Shown piece after piece: positions 16,182 to 25,918 of a stretch of 64,000 nucleotides of DNA. Both the position numbers and the translations under genes were made by a program. The stretch lies in contig NZ_CABFWF030000018.1 in the NCBI RefSeq assembly GCF_902153245.2, positions 345,848 to 409,847 on the forward strand, in the 5' to 3' direction. The notes beneath the pieces are model-generated. The model made no database searches. It saw only the letters and a list, made by a program, of their open reading frames with translations, and had not been told where the DNA came from. Within the stretch, counting starts at the first letter, position 1; each line of letters begins with the position of its first letter. The stretch comes from Pseudorhizobium endolithicum (GTDB lineage Bacteria > Pseudomonadota > Alphaproteobacteria > Rhizobiales > Rhizobiaceae).

Positions 16182-16660
16182 CGCGCCATCACCTGTACCG
16201 TGCCGTCCGCCATCACCGTACCGTTCACGGTAACGCCCGAATCGGTGTTCCGGACCCGGATGAGGTCTCCGACGGAGGCGTCCTGAAGCGGCGTGCCCCC
16301 GGCCGAGATCGTCATATTCCCGATGCTGAACGTCAGACGGACAGAGGAGCCGCGGCGGACCGCATAGGGCTCCCGCAGGCCCGAAAGGGCGATGGTGCGG
16401 CCGGGCAGCAGGGTCCTGGTGCTCACCATCCCACTGACCTCCTCGACCGTGCGCGCGTATCCGCCTGCGAGGTTCGGATTGGTCACGTCGACCTCCTCTA
16501 CCGCGGCCACCGAGATCTCCTCGCCGGGATAGATGATCTGCTTCGGCACCACCGCGGTTCCCATGCCGGCAGCTGCGGCGGCGGGCATCGCGAGGAGCAA
16601 TGCGACGACGGACGGGAGGAGCTTCCCGTTGACGATCCTCATTCTGCGGCGAAACATCAT
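16178..16660 (-). CDS. flgA: P-ring assembly chaperone FlgA
   Basis: Periplasmic chaperone for P-ring formation. 160 aa with an N-terminal signal peptide (LLPSVVALLLAMPAAAAAG). The SAF-like C-terminal domain carries RTLLPGRTIALSGLREPYAV, GSSVRLTFSIGNMTISAGG and the final VNGTVMADGTVQVMAR, all FlgA hallmarks. A start at 16642 (MRIVNGKLL) would also give a good signal peptide. It is coupled to flgI by an ATGA overlap. Confidence 0.93.
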   Translation of the reverse strand: MMFRRRMRIVNGKLLPSVVALLLAMPAAAAAGMGTAVVPKQIIYPGEEISVAAVEEVDVTNPNLAGGYARTVEEVSGMVSTRTLLPGRTIALSGLREPYAVRRGSSVRLTFSIGNMTISAGGTPLQDASVGDLIRVRNTDSGVTVNGTVMADGTVQVMAR

Positions 16661-16678
16661 GTCTGCCCGTCCCCCTGG

Positions 16679-17467
16679 TTACTTCAGGTTCTTGCTGACG
16701 ATGGAAGCCATCTCATCTGCCGTGGTGATCACCTTGGAGTTCATCTCATAGGCACGCTGCGCCGAGATGAGGTCGGTGATTTCCTTCACCGCGTCCACGT
16801 TGGAGGCTTCCAGATAACCCTGCTTGATGTAGCCGAAGCCCGGGTCCTCCGGGACGGCAACGATCGGCTCGCCCGAGGCTGGCGTCTGGGCGAAGAGATT
16901 GTCGCCCAGCGGCTGAAGGCCGGCTTCGTTGACGAAGTTGGCGAGCGTCAGCTGGCCGATCTCCTGGAACTCGTTCGCATTGCCGACGCGGACGCTCACC
17001 TGTCCGGTGCGGCTGATGACGGTCTCGCTGACGTCGGGCGGGAATACGATATTCGGAACGACCGTGTAGCCGTCGATGGTGACGAGCTGCCCTTCCGCGT
17101 TGGTATTGAACGAGCCCGCGCGCGTGTACATCGTCGTGCCGTCGGGCGCCTCGATCTGGAACCAGCCGCGGCCGACCAGAGAGAGGTCGAGGCTGTTTTC
17201 CGTATGCGTCAGCTGACCCTGGGTATGGATGTTGCGCACGGCCGCCGTCTGCACGCCGAGACCGATATTGGCGCCTTCCGGCACGATCGCTTGGTTCGCG
17301 CGGTTCGGAACACCCTGCGCCCGCTCCGTCTGGTAGAGCAGGTCGGAGAATTCCGCGCGGGCACGCTTGTAGCCCGTCGTATTGATGTTGGCGATGTTGT
17401 TGGCGATGACCTCGAGATTGGTCTGCTGGGCATCCATGCCCGTCGCTGCGACGGCAAGCGCTCTCAT
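16679..17467 (-). CDS. flgG: Distal rod protein FlgG
   Basis: Distal rod subunit, 262 aa, the normal length. It begins [20 protein letters not shown] and has the axial-protein motif [20 protein letters not shown]; the core shows [16 protein letters not shown] and the C-terminus [20 protein letters not shown], diagnostic of FlgG. It lies between fliE and flgA in the rod operon. Confidence 0.97.
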   Translation of the reverse strand: MRALAVAATGMDAQQTNLEVIANNIANINTTGYKRARAEFSDLLYQTERAQGVPNRANQAIVPEGANIGLGVQTAAVRNIHTQGQLTHTENSLDLSLVGRGWFQIEAPDGTTMYTRAGSFNTNAEGQLVTIDGYTVVPNIVFPPDVSETVISRTGQVSVRVGNANEFQEIGQLTLANFVNEAGLQPLGDNLFAQTPASGEPIVAVPEDPGFGYIKQGYLEASNVDAVKEITDLISAQRAYEMNSKVITTADEMASIVSKNLK

Positions 17468-17485
17468 GTCCTGGTCTCCGGTCCG

Positions 17486-17815
17486 TTAAATCGACATCTT
17501 GGTGATTTCGAGATAGGCGTTCACGATCTTGTCGCGCAGCGCGATCGCGGTGTTCAGCGATTGCTGCGCCTGCAGGACCGCATCCACCACTTCGCGGGTA
17601 TTCGCCTTGCCCTGGATGCCCTCGAAGGACTTCGCCTCGGCGAACTTAAGGCTGTCCATCGTGTCCGTCGCCATGCTGCCGAGGACGCTGGCGAAGTTCA
17701 TGCCGGCGTTTTCGCCAGGGGCCAACGTGCCGTTGAGGGAGGAGCTGGTTTCGACCAGTTCCTTCACGTTACGCGTCGGCGACAGCGAGCTTATCTGGGT
17801 GATGTTGTCGATCAT
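17486..17815 (-). CDS. fliE: MS ring-rod junction protein FliE
   Basis: Adaptor between MS ring and proximal rod. 109 aa. The C-terminal FliE signature is seen: [20 protein letters not shown] followed by [16 protein letters not shown]. It starts in an ATGA overlap with flgC and precedes flgG. Confidence 0.95.
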   Translation of the reverse strand: MIDNITQISSLSPTRNVKELVETSSSLNGTLAPGENAGMNFASVLGSMATDTMDSLKFAEAKSFEGIQGKANTREVVDAVLQAQQSLNTAIALRDKIVNAYLEITKMSI

Positions 17816-18231
17816 TGTCCGCTCTTCAGGAGGTCTATCGTCGCGGCGATGAGTTCCCGCGTCTGTTTGATGGTCTGCAGGTTGGCATCATAGGTCCGGT
17901 TGGCCTCGCGCATGTCCGCCATCTCGATCAGCATGTTGACGTTCGGCAGCTTCACCATGCCGCGCTCATCCGCCGCCGGGTGGTTGGGGTCGTATTCCTC
18001 GATGAAATCGGAGGCATCCGTGCCAAGCTTCTTGACCCGCACGAGTTCGACCTCCGAGGCCCGGTCGAGCTCCGCGCCAAACGTGATCGTCTTGCGGCGG
18101 TATGGGTCGGCGCCCGGCGTGTCCCCGGTGGAGCGCGCATTGGCGATATTCTCGGAAACGATGCGCAGGCGCGTTGCCTGAACCTCGAGGCCCGATCCTG
18201 CGATCTTGGAAGCGGCTGAAAGCGGATCCAT
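17812..18231 (-). CDS. flgC: Proximal rod protein FlgC
   Basis: Rod subunit, 139 aa, slightly shorter than some homologues. N-terminus [20 protein letters not shown] and [21 protein letters not shown]-terminus [20 protein letters not shown]. The middle shows [19 protein letters not shown], a FlgC hallmark. It lies 4 bp after flgB. Confidence 0.97.
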   Translation of the reverse strand: MDPLSAASKIAGSGLEVQATRLRIVSENIANARSTGDTPGADPYRRKTITFGAELDRASEVELVRVKKLGTDASDFIEEYDPNHPAADERGMVKLPNVNMLIEMADMREANRTYDANLQTIKQTRELIAATIDLLKSGQ

Positions 18232-18235
18232 CTGC

Positions 18236-18634
18236 TTACCTTCTTACCGTCATGAGCATCATGCTATGAAAAGACTTCACGAGACTGGTGCTGAGTTCGT
18301 ACTGGCGCTTGATCTCGCCCGTCTTGGAGAGTTCCTCGGCAAGGGCCACAGTGTTGCCGGACTCCTGGATGCCGATCTCGTTGTTCAGCTCATTCTCGTT
18401 GACACCGATATCCTGGCTGTACTGGCTTTCGGCGAGATGGCCCGCGTGGGTCCGCACCATACGGACCTGCGTCTCGTCCAGAACAGCGTTGAACGGCGTG
18501 ATGTCCTTGGCCCGGAACTCGGGGGTATTGGCGTTGGCGATATTGGTGGCCACGACTTCCTGGCGGACCGAAAGCCATTCAGCCTGCCGGGATGCGAGCG
18601 CGAATAGTTGGATCGGTTGCATAGGCTTCTCCAT
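18236..18634 (-). CDS. flgB: Proximal rod protein FlgB
   Basis: Rod subunit, 132 aa. Rod-protein signature [19 protein letters not shown] near residue 40. C-terminal heptad region [20 protein letters not shown]. The ATG at 18634 has CGGAAAG upstream; an internal ATG at 18622 (MQPIQLF) is an alternative. It follows a membrane protein of unknown function in the fliI operon. Confidence 0.96.
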   Translation of the reverse strand: MEKPMQPIQLFALASRQAEWLSVRQEVVATNIANANTPEFRAKDITPFNAVLDETQVRMVRTHAGHLAESQYSQDIGVNENELNNEIGIQESGNTVALAEELSKTGEIKRQYELSTSLVKSFHSMMLMTVRR

Positions 18635-18674
18635 CGTTCTTTCCGGAGCCTATGCAGGTAATCTTGCGTGGGAC

Positions 18675-19247
18675 TTACGGACGTTCCGTCGTCCCGTCCT
18701 GATAAACCTCGCCGGACGAGGTGACGATGACCCACGCCCCTTCGCGCTGCTCGATGCGCGCAAGCTTGCTGTTGTCCGGCAGGATCGATCCCACGCGCAC
18801 CATGTACATGCCCGAGCCGTCCTGGATGAGGGCGCGGCCATTGGTGACATGCAGTAGCTTGAAGGAACCCTTTCCTGGAAAGGGCTGCAGCTCCTGCAAC
18901 TGGCCCCGCTGCTCGTCTTCGCCGAGTGCGGACACGGTCGCCGTGGTAAGCGAATCCGTCGGCTCCGGAGCCACGGGCTGCTCGTCTTCCTGCGAGTTGT
19001 CGGTCATCGCCAGCGGCGAGACGCTCATGACGTTACGCGGCTGTCCCGGCGGCAGGTCCCGGGTATGTTCGAAACTTTCCGTCCGGATGCCGAACTTCTC
19101 CTCGTTGAAGAAGACGTACCACGGGAAGAAGGCGGAAGCCGCCGCAAGTGCGATCCCCGTGGCCGCAAGCAGCCGGTCACCGAGCCGCGGCGCGTCCTTC
19201 GTCGAGTGATGAAGGTCCCCCGCCTCCTGCATATCGGCCTCGGACAT
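18675..19247 (-). CDS. Putative flagellar membrane protein between fliI and flgB
   Basis: 190 aa, function unknown. One membrane helix near residues 28-47 (LLAATGIALAAASAFFPWYV) splits a short charged cytoplasmic N-terminus from a periplasmic part that is acidic in the middle (SQEDEQPVAPEPTDSLTTAT). It ends in a small beta-rich domain, FKLLHVTNGRALIQDGSGMY ... GAWVIVTSSGEVY, like a compact periplasmic sensing or binding domain. It starts 3 bp after fliI and precedes flgB, so it is made with the export ATPase and rod proteins. Rhizobial flagellar clusters carry an uncharacterised gene in this place. It could be a FliJ replacement or an assembly factor, but nothing in the sequence proves either. 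Confidence 0.8.
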   Translation of the reverse strand: MSEADMQEAGDLHHSTKDAPRLGDRLLAATGIALAAASAFFPWYVFFNEEKFGIRTESFEHTRDLPPGQPRNVMSVSPLAMTDNSQEDEQPVAPEPTDSLTTATVSALGEDEQRGQLQELQPFPGKGSFKLLHVTNGRALIQDGSGMYMVRVGSILPDNSKLARIEQREGAWVIVTSSGEVYQDGTTERP

Positions 19248-19250
19248 CCC

Positions 19251-20660
19251 TTATCCCCTCTGTCTGTTGACCGGCGCTGCCGGTGCCTGCGCCGCGGCGC
19301 TTCGCAGGGCAACCGCAAGATCGCCGTAGGCGTCGGCGGCCGGCGGCTCGCCGGGCGTCTGTTTCAGTACCTCGTAGATCACCGGCACCTGCTTGATCGC
19401 CATGTCCAGATCAGGGTCGCTACCGGGGCGATATCCTCCGATCAGCCGCAGATCCCGTGTCTCTTCAAAACGGTGGATCAGAGCCTTCAGGCGCGAGACG
19501 AGTTTCTCCTGATCCGCAGTCCAGGCCTTTCGGGCCAGTCGAGAGATGGACGCCAGCGGATTGATCGGGGGATAACGTCCCTCCTCCGCCAGGCTGCGGT
19601 CCAGCACGAGATGCCCGTCGAGAATGCCGCGCGTCGAATCCGCGATCGGATCGTTGTGGTTGTCGCCATCCACGAGGATGGAAATGATCGCCGTGATCGT
19701 GCCGGCGCCCTCCGCGCCCGGGCCTGCCCGCTCCAGGAGCCTCGGCAGCTCGGTGAACACCGAGGCCGGATAGCCGCGTGCGATAGGCGGTTCGCCGGAT
19801 GCGACGGCGACTTCGCGAATGGCATGGGCGAAGCGTGTGACGCTGTCGACGATGAAGAGGACGTTGTCTCCCTGATCGCGGAAATGCTCGGCAATGGTTA
19901 CGGCCGCAAGGGGCGCCATCTTGCGCAGCATCGGGCTCTCGTCGCTGGTGGCAACCACCGCGATCGCCTTGGCCATATGCGGGCCCATCGTGTCTTCGAT
20001 GAATTCCCGAACCTCGCGGCCGCGTTCGCCGACGAGAGCAATGACGACCTTGTCGAAGGCATCGGCCCGCGCGAGCATGGATAGGAGGGTCGACTTGCCC
20101 ACGCCGGAGCCTGCAAACACGCCGAGACGCTGGCCAAGACACAGCGGCGAGAAGATATCCACGGCCCGGACGCCCGTCATGAAGCCTTGTTCGACGCGGC
20201 TACGGGTCATCGATGGCGGCGCGGTGTTGGAGATCGACCGGCGGACCCTGCCCTTGGTCAACGGCCCGCATCCGTCGATGGGCTCGCCGAGTGCGTTAAT
20301 GGTGCGCCCGCACCAGCTGTCGTCCGGCGCCACGCGGAAAGCGCCCTTGCGGATCACCGTGTCGCCGATGCCGATGGGTTCGCCCGGTTCAATGGGGCAC
20401 ACATAGACGACATCCGGCTCGACGCGGACGACCTCGCCCAGATGAATTCCCGTCGAACTGCGATGAGCGACGAATTCTCCGAGCCGGACATGGCGGGAGA
20501 GACCGGCGACCGTGTAGTGGCCCGCGGCAATGGTGCGCACATGCCCCCCGCGCGCAACGGAAAAGGCCGGATCGGCGTAGCGTTCCGAAATGTCGGCTAG
20601 CTGCGCGAGCTTGCCGCCGGTAATCGTCTGGAGGATGGCCGCCTGGTCAAACATGGGCAT
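19251..20660 (-). CDS. fliI: Flagellum-specific ATPase FliI
   Basis: Cytoplasmic ATPase that energises the flagellar export apparatus. 469 aa. Walker A is GVFAGSGVGKSTLLSMLAR (~170), Walker B NVLFIVDSVTRFAHAIRE, followed by GEPPIARGYPASVFTELPRL, a signature of FliI/T3SS ATPases. The beta-barrel N-terminus and C-terminal helical domain are of normal size. It lies 7 bp from flgF and just before an unknown membrane protein gene. Its expected regulator FliH may be the protein at 6047. Confidence 0.97.
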   Translation of the reverse strand: MPMFDQAAILQTITGGKLAQLADISERYADPAFSVARGGHVRTIAAGHYTVAGLSRHVRLGEFVAHRSSTGIHLGEVVRVEPDVVYVCPIEPGEPIGIGDTVIRKGAFRVAPDDSWCGRTINALGEPIDGCGPLTKGRVRRSISNTAPPSMTRSRVEQGFMTGVRAVDIFSPLCLGQRLGVFAGSGVGKSTLLSMLARADAFDKVVIALVGERGREVREFIEDTMGPHMAKAIAVVATSDESPMLRKMAPLAAVTIAEHFRDQGDNVLFIVDSVTRFAHAIREVAVASGEPPIARGYPASVFTELPRLLERAGPGAEGAGTITAIISILVDGDNHNDPIADSTRGILDGHLVLDRSLAEEGRYPPINPLASISRLARKAWTADQEKLVSRLKALIHRFEETRDLRLIGGYRPGSDPDLDMAIKQVPVIYEVLKQTPGEPPAADAYGDLAVALRSAAAQAPAAPVNRQRG

Positions 20661-20667
20661 TCAGGTC

Positions 20668-21402
20668 CTATCGGCTGCCGCCCAGGGTCTTGATGGCCTC
20701 GTCAAAGGTCGCTTCCGTATCCCGCATCAGGGCAGAGATCCCTTCAAAGGCGCGGTTGACCTGGATCAGCTGCGTCATTTCGCTGATGCCGTTCACATTC
20801 GAGCCCTCGATGTAGCCCTGCACCACGGCGAACTGGAAATTGTCGACGACCGGCTGCGGCTCATCCACCGGGATGATCCCGCTGTTGTCGGCTCTCAGGA
20901 AGCCTTGCGAGATGTCTGCCGAGAACAGCCCCAAGGTCGCGACCGGCTGCCCGTCCTGCATGATGCGGCCGTCGGCACCCACGGTGGGAGGACCGCCGTT
21001 GCGGTTGAGCTGGATGGGAGCACCACCGGCATCGAGCACCGGATGGCCCATCAGCGAGACGAGCTCGCCGGTCTCGCGCATCGTGAACCGGCCATCCCGC
21101 GTCAGCACCTGCCCGGCCGGGGTATCGATCGCGAACCAGGCATCACCCTTGATCGCGAAATCCAGCGCGTTACCCGTCTGCTGCAACTGCCCTAGGCGCG
21201 TGGAAAGGTAGTCGTTGCCCTGGGTGACGAAGGCCACCTTGGCATTGAGTTCGTTGCGGGTGCTGCTGAGGACCTCGTCGAATTTCACCTCCGTCGCACG
21301 AAAGCCGACGGTGTTCATGTTGGCCATGTTGTCGGCGATCGTGTTCAGGCGACGCTCCAGCGCGATCTGGGACGAGATACCGACATAGAGTCCGGATTGC
21401 AT
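20668..21402 (-). CDS. flgF: Proximal rod protein FlgF
   Basis: Rod subunit, 244 aa. N-terminus MQSGLYVGISSQIALERRL then IADNMANMNTVGFRATEVKF; core AIKGDAWFAIDTPAGQVLTR; C-terminus NGISEMTQLIQVNRAFEGIS. This is the standard FlgF/FlgG layout; it differs from the FlgG at 16679 in its N-terminus. It follows a DUF1217 gene with only a 1-bp gap. Confidence 0.95.
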   Translation of the reverse strand: MQSGLYVGISSQIALERRLNTIADNMANMNTVGFRATEVKFDEVLSSTRNELNAKVAFVTQGNDYLSTRLGQLQQTGNALDFAIKGDAWFAIDTPAGQVLTRDGRFTMRETGELVSLMGHPVLDAGGAPIQLNRNGGPPTVGADGRIMQDGQPVATLGLFSADISQGFLRADNSGIIPVDEPQPVVDNFQFAVVQGYIEGSNVNGISEMTQLIQVNRAFEGISALMRDTEATFDEAIKTLGGSR

Positions 21403-21403
21403 A

Positions 21404-22180
21404 TCATTTGCCTCCGAGTTTCAGTGCATTGATCGAGATGAGAAGATCGGCCGAGATGCCTTGCGTGGACGGAGAGAACAGCGAGACAGCCGACACGGGC
21501 TCGACCCTGTTCTCCATTTCCCAGAGCGCGGAGAAGCGCTCGAGGAATTTGGAAACCTTTGCGGGATCCTGGAAATCGGCGATATCAACCGCCTCTTCGA
21601 TGAACTCCACCTGACGATCGAGGTCGAGCGCGGCGATCTCGTCCGGCAACTGGAGGACGGTGCGCACGACCTCGACCAGGGCGTCGTCCGCCAGTATCTC
21701 CATCCCCGACTTGATCGAAGGCGCCATGCGTTCGAAGTAGAGCGCCAAACGGACGCCGGGGTTCTCCGCTCCGGCCTCTTCTTCCAGCGTCTGCCGCTGG
21801 AACCGCTCCACGACCCCCTTCTGGGCCTTCTCGAACGAGGTCGCGGAGGAACCGAACGCCTCGAAGTTGAAGGTCTCCGCAAGGGAGGCATAGCGGCTGT
21901 CGGCAAGCTTGCGGGCAAAGGCGTTGTCGTCGGCGACCCCTTCTGTCAGCACCTTGCGGATGAAGGCCTTGGCATAGGCCATGTCCTCCAGCCCATGCGC
22001 CTTGAGCGCATAGTTGTAGATGCGGCTGTCGGCCATGAAATCATCGACGGATTTTATCCTCCCGATATTGGCCAGGTAGTACTCGGTCTCGCGGGCGACG
22101 TCGGGCTTTTCCGCAACCCGCGCCAGCGAGCCGGGCAGGTCCCTGCTGATCATCGAGTAGCTCGCATAGGTGGTGATCAC
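21404..22180 (-). CDS. DUF1217 flagellar protein, first gene of the flgF-fliP operon
   Basis: 258 aa when read from the GTG at 22180, preceded by a good site (GAGGAGCGG). The frame stays open further upstream, but that part has no site and a composition unlike protein. The sequence begins ITTYASYSMISRDLPGSLAR and has DUF1217 features: repeated helical units such as DSRIYNYALKAHGLEDMAYA, and ALYFERMAPSIKSGMEILAD. It ends with an axial-protein-like helix (GISADLLISINALKLGGK). The C-terminal motif resembles the ends of rod/hook proteins, so export by the flagellar apparatus is possible. Role unknown; it is conserved next to flgF in rhizobia. Confidence 0.82.
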   Translation of the reverse strand: MITTYASYSMISRDLPGSLARVAEKPDVARETEYYLANIGRIKSVDDFMADSRIYNYALKAHGLEDMAYAKAFIRKVLTEGVADDNAFARKLADSRYASLAETFNFEAFGSSATSFEKAQKGVVERFQRQTLEEEAGAENPGVRLALYFERMAPSIKSGMEILADDALVEVVRTVLQLPDEIAALDLDRQVEFIEEAVDIADFQDPAKVSKFLERFSALWEMENRVEPVSAVSLFSPSTQGISADLLISINALKLGGK

Positions 22181-22344
22181 GTTCCGCTCCTCAGGTCCCG
22201 GACGGGCACTGTGCCAATTGGAGCCACCAGTAGGGGCAAAGACTTGTGCGAAGCTGTACCCCGCCCCGCCTCCCCAATCAGCCTCACGCAAGCCAGAGGC
22301 CGTATTTCCCGATGGACAAGCTTAATTTCGATGCAGGTACGCGG
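22181..22344. promoter_or_regulatory. Divergent promoter region between the flgF and motA operons
   Basis: 164 bp between two divergent motility operons; both must start here. I see no clear sigma70-like boxes and no TTAA-N7-TTAA site. VisNR/FtcR control is expected from rhizobial biology. Confidence 0.5.
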
Positions 22345-23217
22345 ATGAATATTCTAATCGGAATGGTGATCACGTTCGGCTGTGTTATCGGTGGCTACAT
22401 GGCCATGGGCGGGCACGTGGACGTTCTGTTCCAGCCGTTCGAACTGATGATCATCGGCGGCGCCGGCCTCGGCGGCTTCATCGTCGCGAACCCGATGAAG
22501 GTCGTGAAGGATTCCGGCAAGGCGCTCGGCGAAGTCTTCAAGAACGCCGTGCCGAAGGAGCGGAACTATCTCGACGTCCTCGGCGTGCTCTATTCCCTGA
22601 TGCGCGACCTGCGGACGAAATCGCGCAACGAGATCGAAGCACACATCGACAATCCGGAAGAATCCTCGATCTTCCAGACGGCGCCGAACCTCCTGAAGAA
22701 CAAGGAACTCACCTCGTTCATCTGCGACTACGTCCGGCTGATCATCATCGGCAACGCCCGCTCGCACGAGATCGAGGCGCTGATGGACGAAGAGCTGGAG
22801 ACGCTGCTCCACGACAAGATGAAGCCGTATAACGCGATCTCGCAAATGGGCGACAGCTTCCCGGCCATCGGCATCGTGGCCGCCGTCCTCGGCGTCATCA
22901 AGGCTCTCGGCAAGATCAACGAGTCGCCAGAGGTCCTGGGCGGCCTGATCGGCGCGGCGCTCGTCGGCACCATGCTCGGTATCGTTCTTTCCTATTCCGT
23001 CTGCACACCGCTCGCCTCGCAGGTGAAAGTGGTGCGCTCCAAGCAGCATCGCCTCTTCATCATCGTGAAGCAGACGCTGCTCGCCTACATGAACGGCTCC
23101 GTGCCCCAAGTGGCCCTGGAATACGGCCGCAAGACCATCTCCAACTACGAGCGCCCCTCGATCGACGCGGTCGAGCAGGAAATGATGAATCCAGGCGGTG
23201 ACCACAAGGCGGCATGA
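22345..23217 (+). CDS. motA: Flagellar motor stator protein MotA
   Basis: Stator subunit forming the proton channel with MotB. 290 aa from the ATG at 22345, which begins [20 protein letters not shown], the usual rhizobial MotA start. Four membrane helices: two N-terminal and two after a large cytoplasmic loop ([20 protein letters not shown] and [20 protein letters not shown]). The loop carries charged residues that contact FliG. It is first in motA-fliM-fliN-fliG-flhB and overlaps fliM by 4 bp, while motB is in a different operon 16 kb away. Confidence 0.96.
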   Translation: MNILIGMVITFGCVIGGYMAMGGHVDVLFQPFELMIIGGAGLGGFIVANPMKVVKDSGKALGEVFKNAVPKERNYLDVLGVLYSLMRDLRTKSRNEIEAHIDNPEESSIFQTAPNLLKNKELTSFICDYVRLIIIGNARSHEIEALMDEELETLLHDKMKPYNAISQMGDSFPAIGIVAAVLGVIKALGKINESPEVLGGLIGAALVGTMLGIVLSYSVCTPLASQVKVVRSKQHRLFIIVKQTLLAYMNGSVPQVALEYGRKTISNYERPSIDAVEQEMMNPGGDHKAA

Positions 23218-24170
23218 TGACGACGACTGAAGCCAGGCAGAGCTCCCCGGCTCCCATGGACTACGCCCTTCTCGCAAAGCTGACGGGGGGGCTGGGCGAC
23301 CGGAAAACGGTCGAACGGATCGCCGGCGATTTCGGGCGGCTCTATGCCGATTTTCTCCCGGACGTCTTCAACAGCGAGACCGGCATCCCGATCGAGGTGA
23401 CCTATACCGGCTGCACCTCCGGGCTCATGACGGACCTGATTACCGATCTCGGCGATACCTTCGCCCTGGCAGATGGCTCACTTCGCAACTGGTGCGCCAA
23501 TTTCGTGCTCGCCTGCGGCAACAGCTTCGTCATCGGCCTGATGGAACGCATGCTCGGGGCGCTGCCGGAAACGGTCGAGCAGCCTTTCGAACGGCCATTG
23601 TCCGACATCGAACTCGACCTTGCCCAGATGGTCGTGGGCAAGATGGGCGATGTGCTGAGGTCGGGTGTGAATGCACCGGGCGGCTTCGAGGCGCTGCTGG
23701 AGCGCGCGCACAACGCGGAGGACCGGCCGCAACCCGACGAGGGGATTCCGGCCGAGTTCGGCGTGACCATCCGCATGACGATCGAGCTCGGCAAGGTCAC
23801 CTCGGAGCTTGCCCTGGTCATTCCGCAGCGCGCCTTCCTGAAGACGAAGGTCGTGATGCCGAAGGCGAAAGGCCAATCCTCCAAGAGCAAGGAGGAGTGG
23901 CACGAACGGATCAAGGAACAGGTCCGGCGCTCCCATGTGACGCTCCAGGCACGTATCCGCCTGCAACCGCTGACGCTCGGCACGATTTCGCGGCTCGCGG
24001 TCGGCGACGTCATCACCTTCCAGGACAAGAAGGATGTCTCGGTGCAGGTAAGCGCAAACGGCAAGGACATGTATTCCTGCGAACTGGGGCGCTCCGGCGA
24101 GCGCTACACCGTTCGCGTAAAGGACAACATCAGTACGGACGACGAGATCCTCAATCACTTGATGGGCTGA
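23214..24170 (+). CDS. fliM: Flagellar motor switch protein FliM
   Basis: C-ring protein that receives phospho-CheY. 318 aa. The middle domain is recognisable ([20 protein letters not shown]) and the C-terminal SpoA domain ends [20 protein letters not shown]. The N-terminus ([20 protein letters not shown]) lacks the canonical CheY-binding peptide LSQxEIDALL of enteric FliM; the divergent start is a notable difference. It starts in an ATGA overlap with the motA stop. Confidence 0.93.
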   Translation: MMTTTEARQSSPAPMDYALLAKLTGGLGDRKTVERIAGDFGRLYADFLPDVFNSETGIPIEVTYTGCTSGLMTDLITDLGDTFALADGSLRNWCANFVLACGNSFVIGLMERMLGALPETVEQPFERPLSDIELDLAQMVVGKMGDVLRSGVNAPGGFEALLERAHNAEDRPQPDEGIPAEFGVTIRMTIELGKVTSELALVIPQRAFLKTKVVMPKAKGQSSKSKEEWHERIKEQVRRSHVTLQARIRLQPLTLGTISRLAVGDVITFQDKKDVSVQVSANGKDMYSCELGRSGERYTVRVKDNISTDDEILNHLMG

Positions 24171-24234
24171 AGCGGCGAACGGTGATCCGTTCGCAAGGCA
24201 GGTTGACGCAAGTTTCAACGGGAATAATGAGCGC

Positions 24235-24846
24235 ATGGCTACGAAGAAAACACCAGTGACCGAAGATGACGCGGTGCTGTCGGACCTGGCAGGCGGCGAG
24301 CTTGATCAGGCGATCGACGACCTGCGCGGCGTACTGAAGGCCGACAGCGGCGGCGTTCCGGGATTCGATGCCGACTTCGGCAACGTCGGAGGTGATCCGG
24401 TAGCGGGCGAGATGCCTTCGTTCGGCGCTGAATTCGGCTCGGACCTTGCGGGAACGGGCAACTCCGACTTCGGCAGCGAGTTCGGCGGCGGCGAGTTCGG
24501 TTCATCGGACCTCGGCGGATCGAGCTTCGGCGGATCGAGCTTCGACGAACCCTCCTTCGCCACCAGCGATCAGGAGCCGGGAAGCGCATTGACCGCCAAT
24601 CTCGACCTTATCATGGACATCCCGATCGATGTCGAGATCGTCCTCGGCTCCAGCAGGATGCAGGTTTCCGGTCTGATGGACCTGGAGGAGGGCGCCACGA
24701 TCGCTCTCGACAAGAAGATCGGCGAGCCGGTCGAGATCATGGTCAACGGTCGTCGAATTGGTAAAGGTGAAATCACCGTCCTGGAGAATGACGACACGCG
24801 GTTCGGCGTGAAGGTGACTGAAGTCCTCAGTACGAAAAAAGCCTGA
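24235..24846 (+). CDS. fliN: Flagellar motor switch protein FliN
   Basis: C-ring subunit. 203 aa, longer than the ~137 aa E. coli protein. The C-terminal SpoA domain (~120-200) is standard: [20 protein letters not shown], then [20 protein letters not shown]. The N-terminal extension contains a low-complexity tract of Phe-Gly-Ser units (~60-105, e.g. [19 protein letters not shown]) including an exact 15-bp tandem duplication. It lies between fliM and fliG in the order usual for rhizobia. Confidence 0.95.
   Translation: MATKKTPVTEDDAVLSDLAGGELDQAIDDLRGVLKADSGGVPGFDADFGNVGGDPVAGEMPSFGAEFGSDLAGTGNSDFGSEFGGGEFGSSDLGGSSFGGSSFDEPSFATSDQEPGSALTANLDLIMDIPIDVEIVLGSSRMQVSGLMDLEEGATIALDKKIGEPVEIMVNGRRIGKGEITVLENDDTRFGVKVTEVLSTKKA
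24514..24543 (+). repeat. 15-bp tandem duplication in fliN encoding GGSSF twice
   Basis: The 15-base unit GGCGGATCGAGCTTC occurs twice back to back, in frame, inside the Phe/Gly/Ser-rich linker of FliN. Exact codon identity suggests a recent slippage duplication. Confidence 0.85.
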
Positions 24847-24874
24847 TCCCGGTTAGGGACAGAGAGGGAAGACC

Positions 24875-25918
24875 ATGATGGACTTTGACGATTTCGGTGG
24901 CGCTGTTGCCGAGAAGCCGTTGTCCCAAGCCGAAAAGGCAGCCGCCGTGCTCCTGGCGATGGGCAAAGGCGTGGCCGGCAAGCTCTTGAAGTACTTTACG
25001 CAGGCCGAACTGCAGACCATCATCGCGTCGGCCCAGCGCCTGCGCGCCATCCCTCCGGACGAGCTTCTCCTGCTCGTCAACGAATTCGAGGACTTGTTCA
25101 CGGAAGGAACGGGCCTCATGGACAATGCCGCAGCGATCGAGGCCATCCTCGAAGAAGGTCTCACGCCGGAGGAAGTCGACGGGCTGCTCGGCCGGCGTAC
25201 CGCCTTCCAGGCCTATGAATCGTCCATATGGGACCGGCTGCAGGATGCCGAGCCTGCCTTCATCGGCAAGTTCCTGTCGCGCGAACATCCGCAGACAATG
25301 GCCTATATCCTGTCGATGCTGCCGTCTTCCTTCGGCGCAAAAGTCTTGCTGCAGCTGCCCGAGAGCCGGCGCGCCGACATCATGAACCGTACCGTCAACA
25401 TGAAGGACGTCAGTCCCAAGGCCGCCCAGATCATCGAGAACCGCGTCGTCGAGCTGATCAATGCAATCGAAGCCGAGCGCAACTCGAATGGTACGGCGAA
25501 GGTGGCGGACCTCATGAACGAGTTGGAGAAGCCGCAGGTCGACACGCTGCTCACGTCGCTGGGTACGATCAGCAAGGAAGCCGTCAACAAGGTTCGTCCG
25601 AAGATCTTCCTGTTCGAGGACCTGCTCTACATGCCGCAGCGCAGTCGCGTGCTGCTCCTCAACGACGTCGCGGCCGACATCCTGACGATGGCGCTGCGCG
25701 GGGCCAGCAACGAGATCAAGGAATGCGTGCTGTCCGCCATCAGTCCGCGCCAGCGCCGCATGATCGAATCCGATCTCGCCGTACCGGCTGCTGCACTCAA
25801 TCCGCGTGAAGTGGCGATCGCCCGACGGGCCGTGGCACAGGAAGCCATCCGGCTGGCCAATTCGGGCCAGATCCTCCTCAAGGAGCCCGAAGAAGGCAGC
25901 GACGTCCAGGCGGCGTAG
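24875..25918 (+). CDS. fliG: Flagellar motor switch protein FliG
   Basis: Rotor protein that meets MotA and generates torque. 347 aa. It has the N-terminal FliF-binding part (LSQAEKAAAVLLAMGKGVAG), the EHPQT motif in LSREHPQTMAYILSMLP, and a C-terminal torque domain with RVLLLNDVAADILTMALRGA and charged residues typical of the MotA interface (SPRQRRMIESDL). An AGAGAGGGAAG site precedes the ATG. 152 bp separate it from flhB. Confidence 0.97.
   Translation: MMDFDDFGGAVAEKPLSQAEKAAAVLLAMGKGVAGKLLKYFTQAELQTIIASAQRLRAIPPDELLLLVNEFEDLFTEGTGLMDNAAAIEAILEEGLTPEEVDGLLGRRTAFQAYESSIWDRLQDAEPAFIGKFLSREHPQTMAYILSMLPSSFGAKVLLQLPESRRADIMNRTVNMKDVSPKAAQIIENRVVELINAIEAERNSNGTAKVADLMNELEKPQVDTLLTSLGTISKEAVNKVRPKIFLFEDLLYMPQRSRVLLLNDVAADILTMALRGASNEIKECVLSAISPRQRRMIESDLAVPAAALNPREVAIARRAVAQEAIRLANSGQILLKEPEEGSDVQAA

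Noticed and set aside
16109..17893. 594-codon open frame on plus across flgG-fliE
   Set aside because: Spans several certain minus-strand genes; shadow frame.
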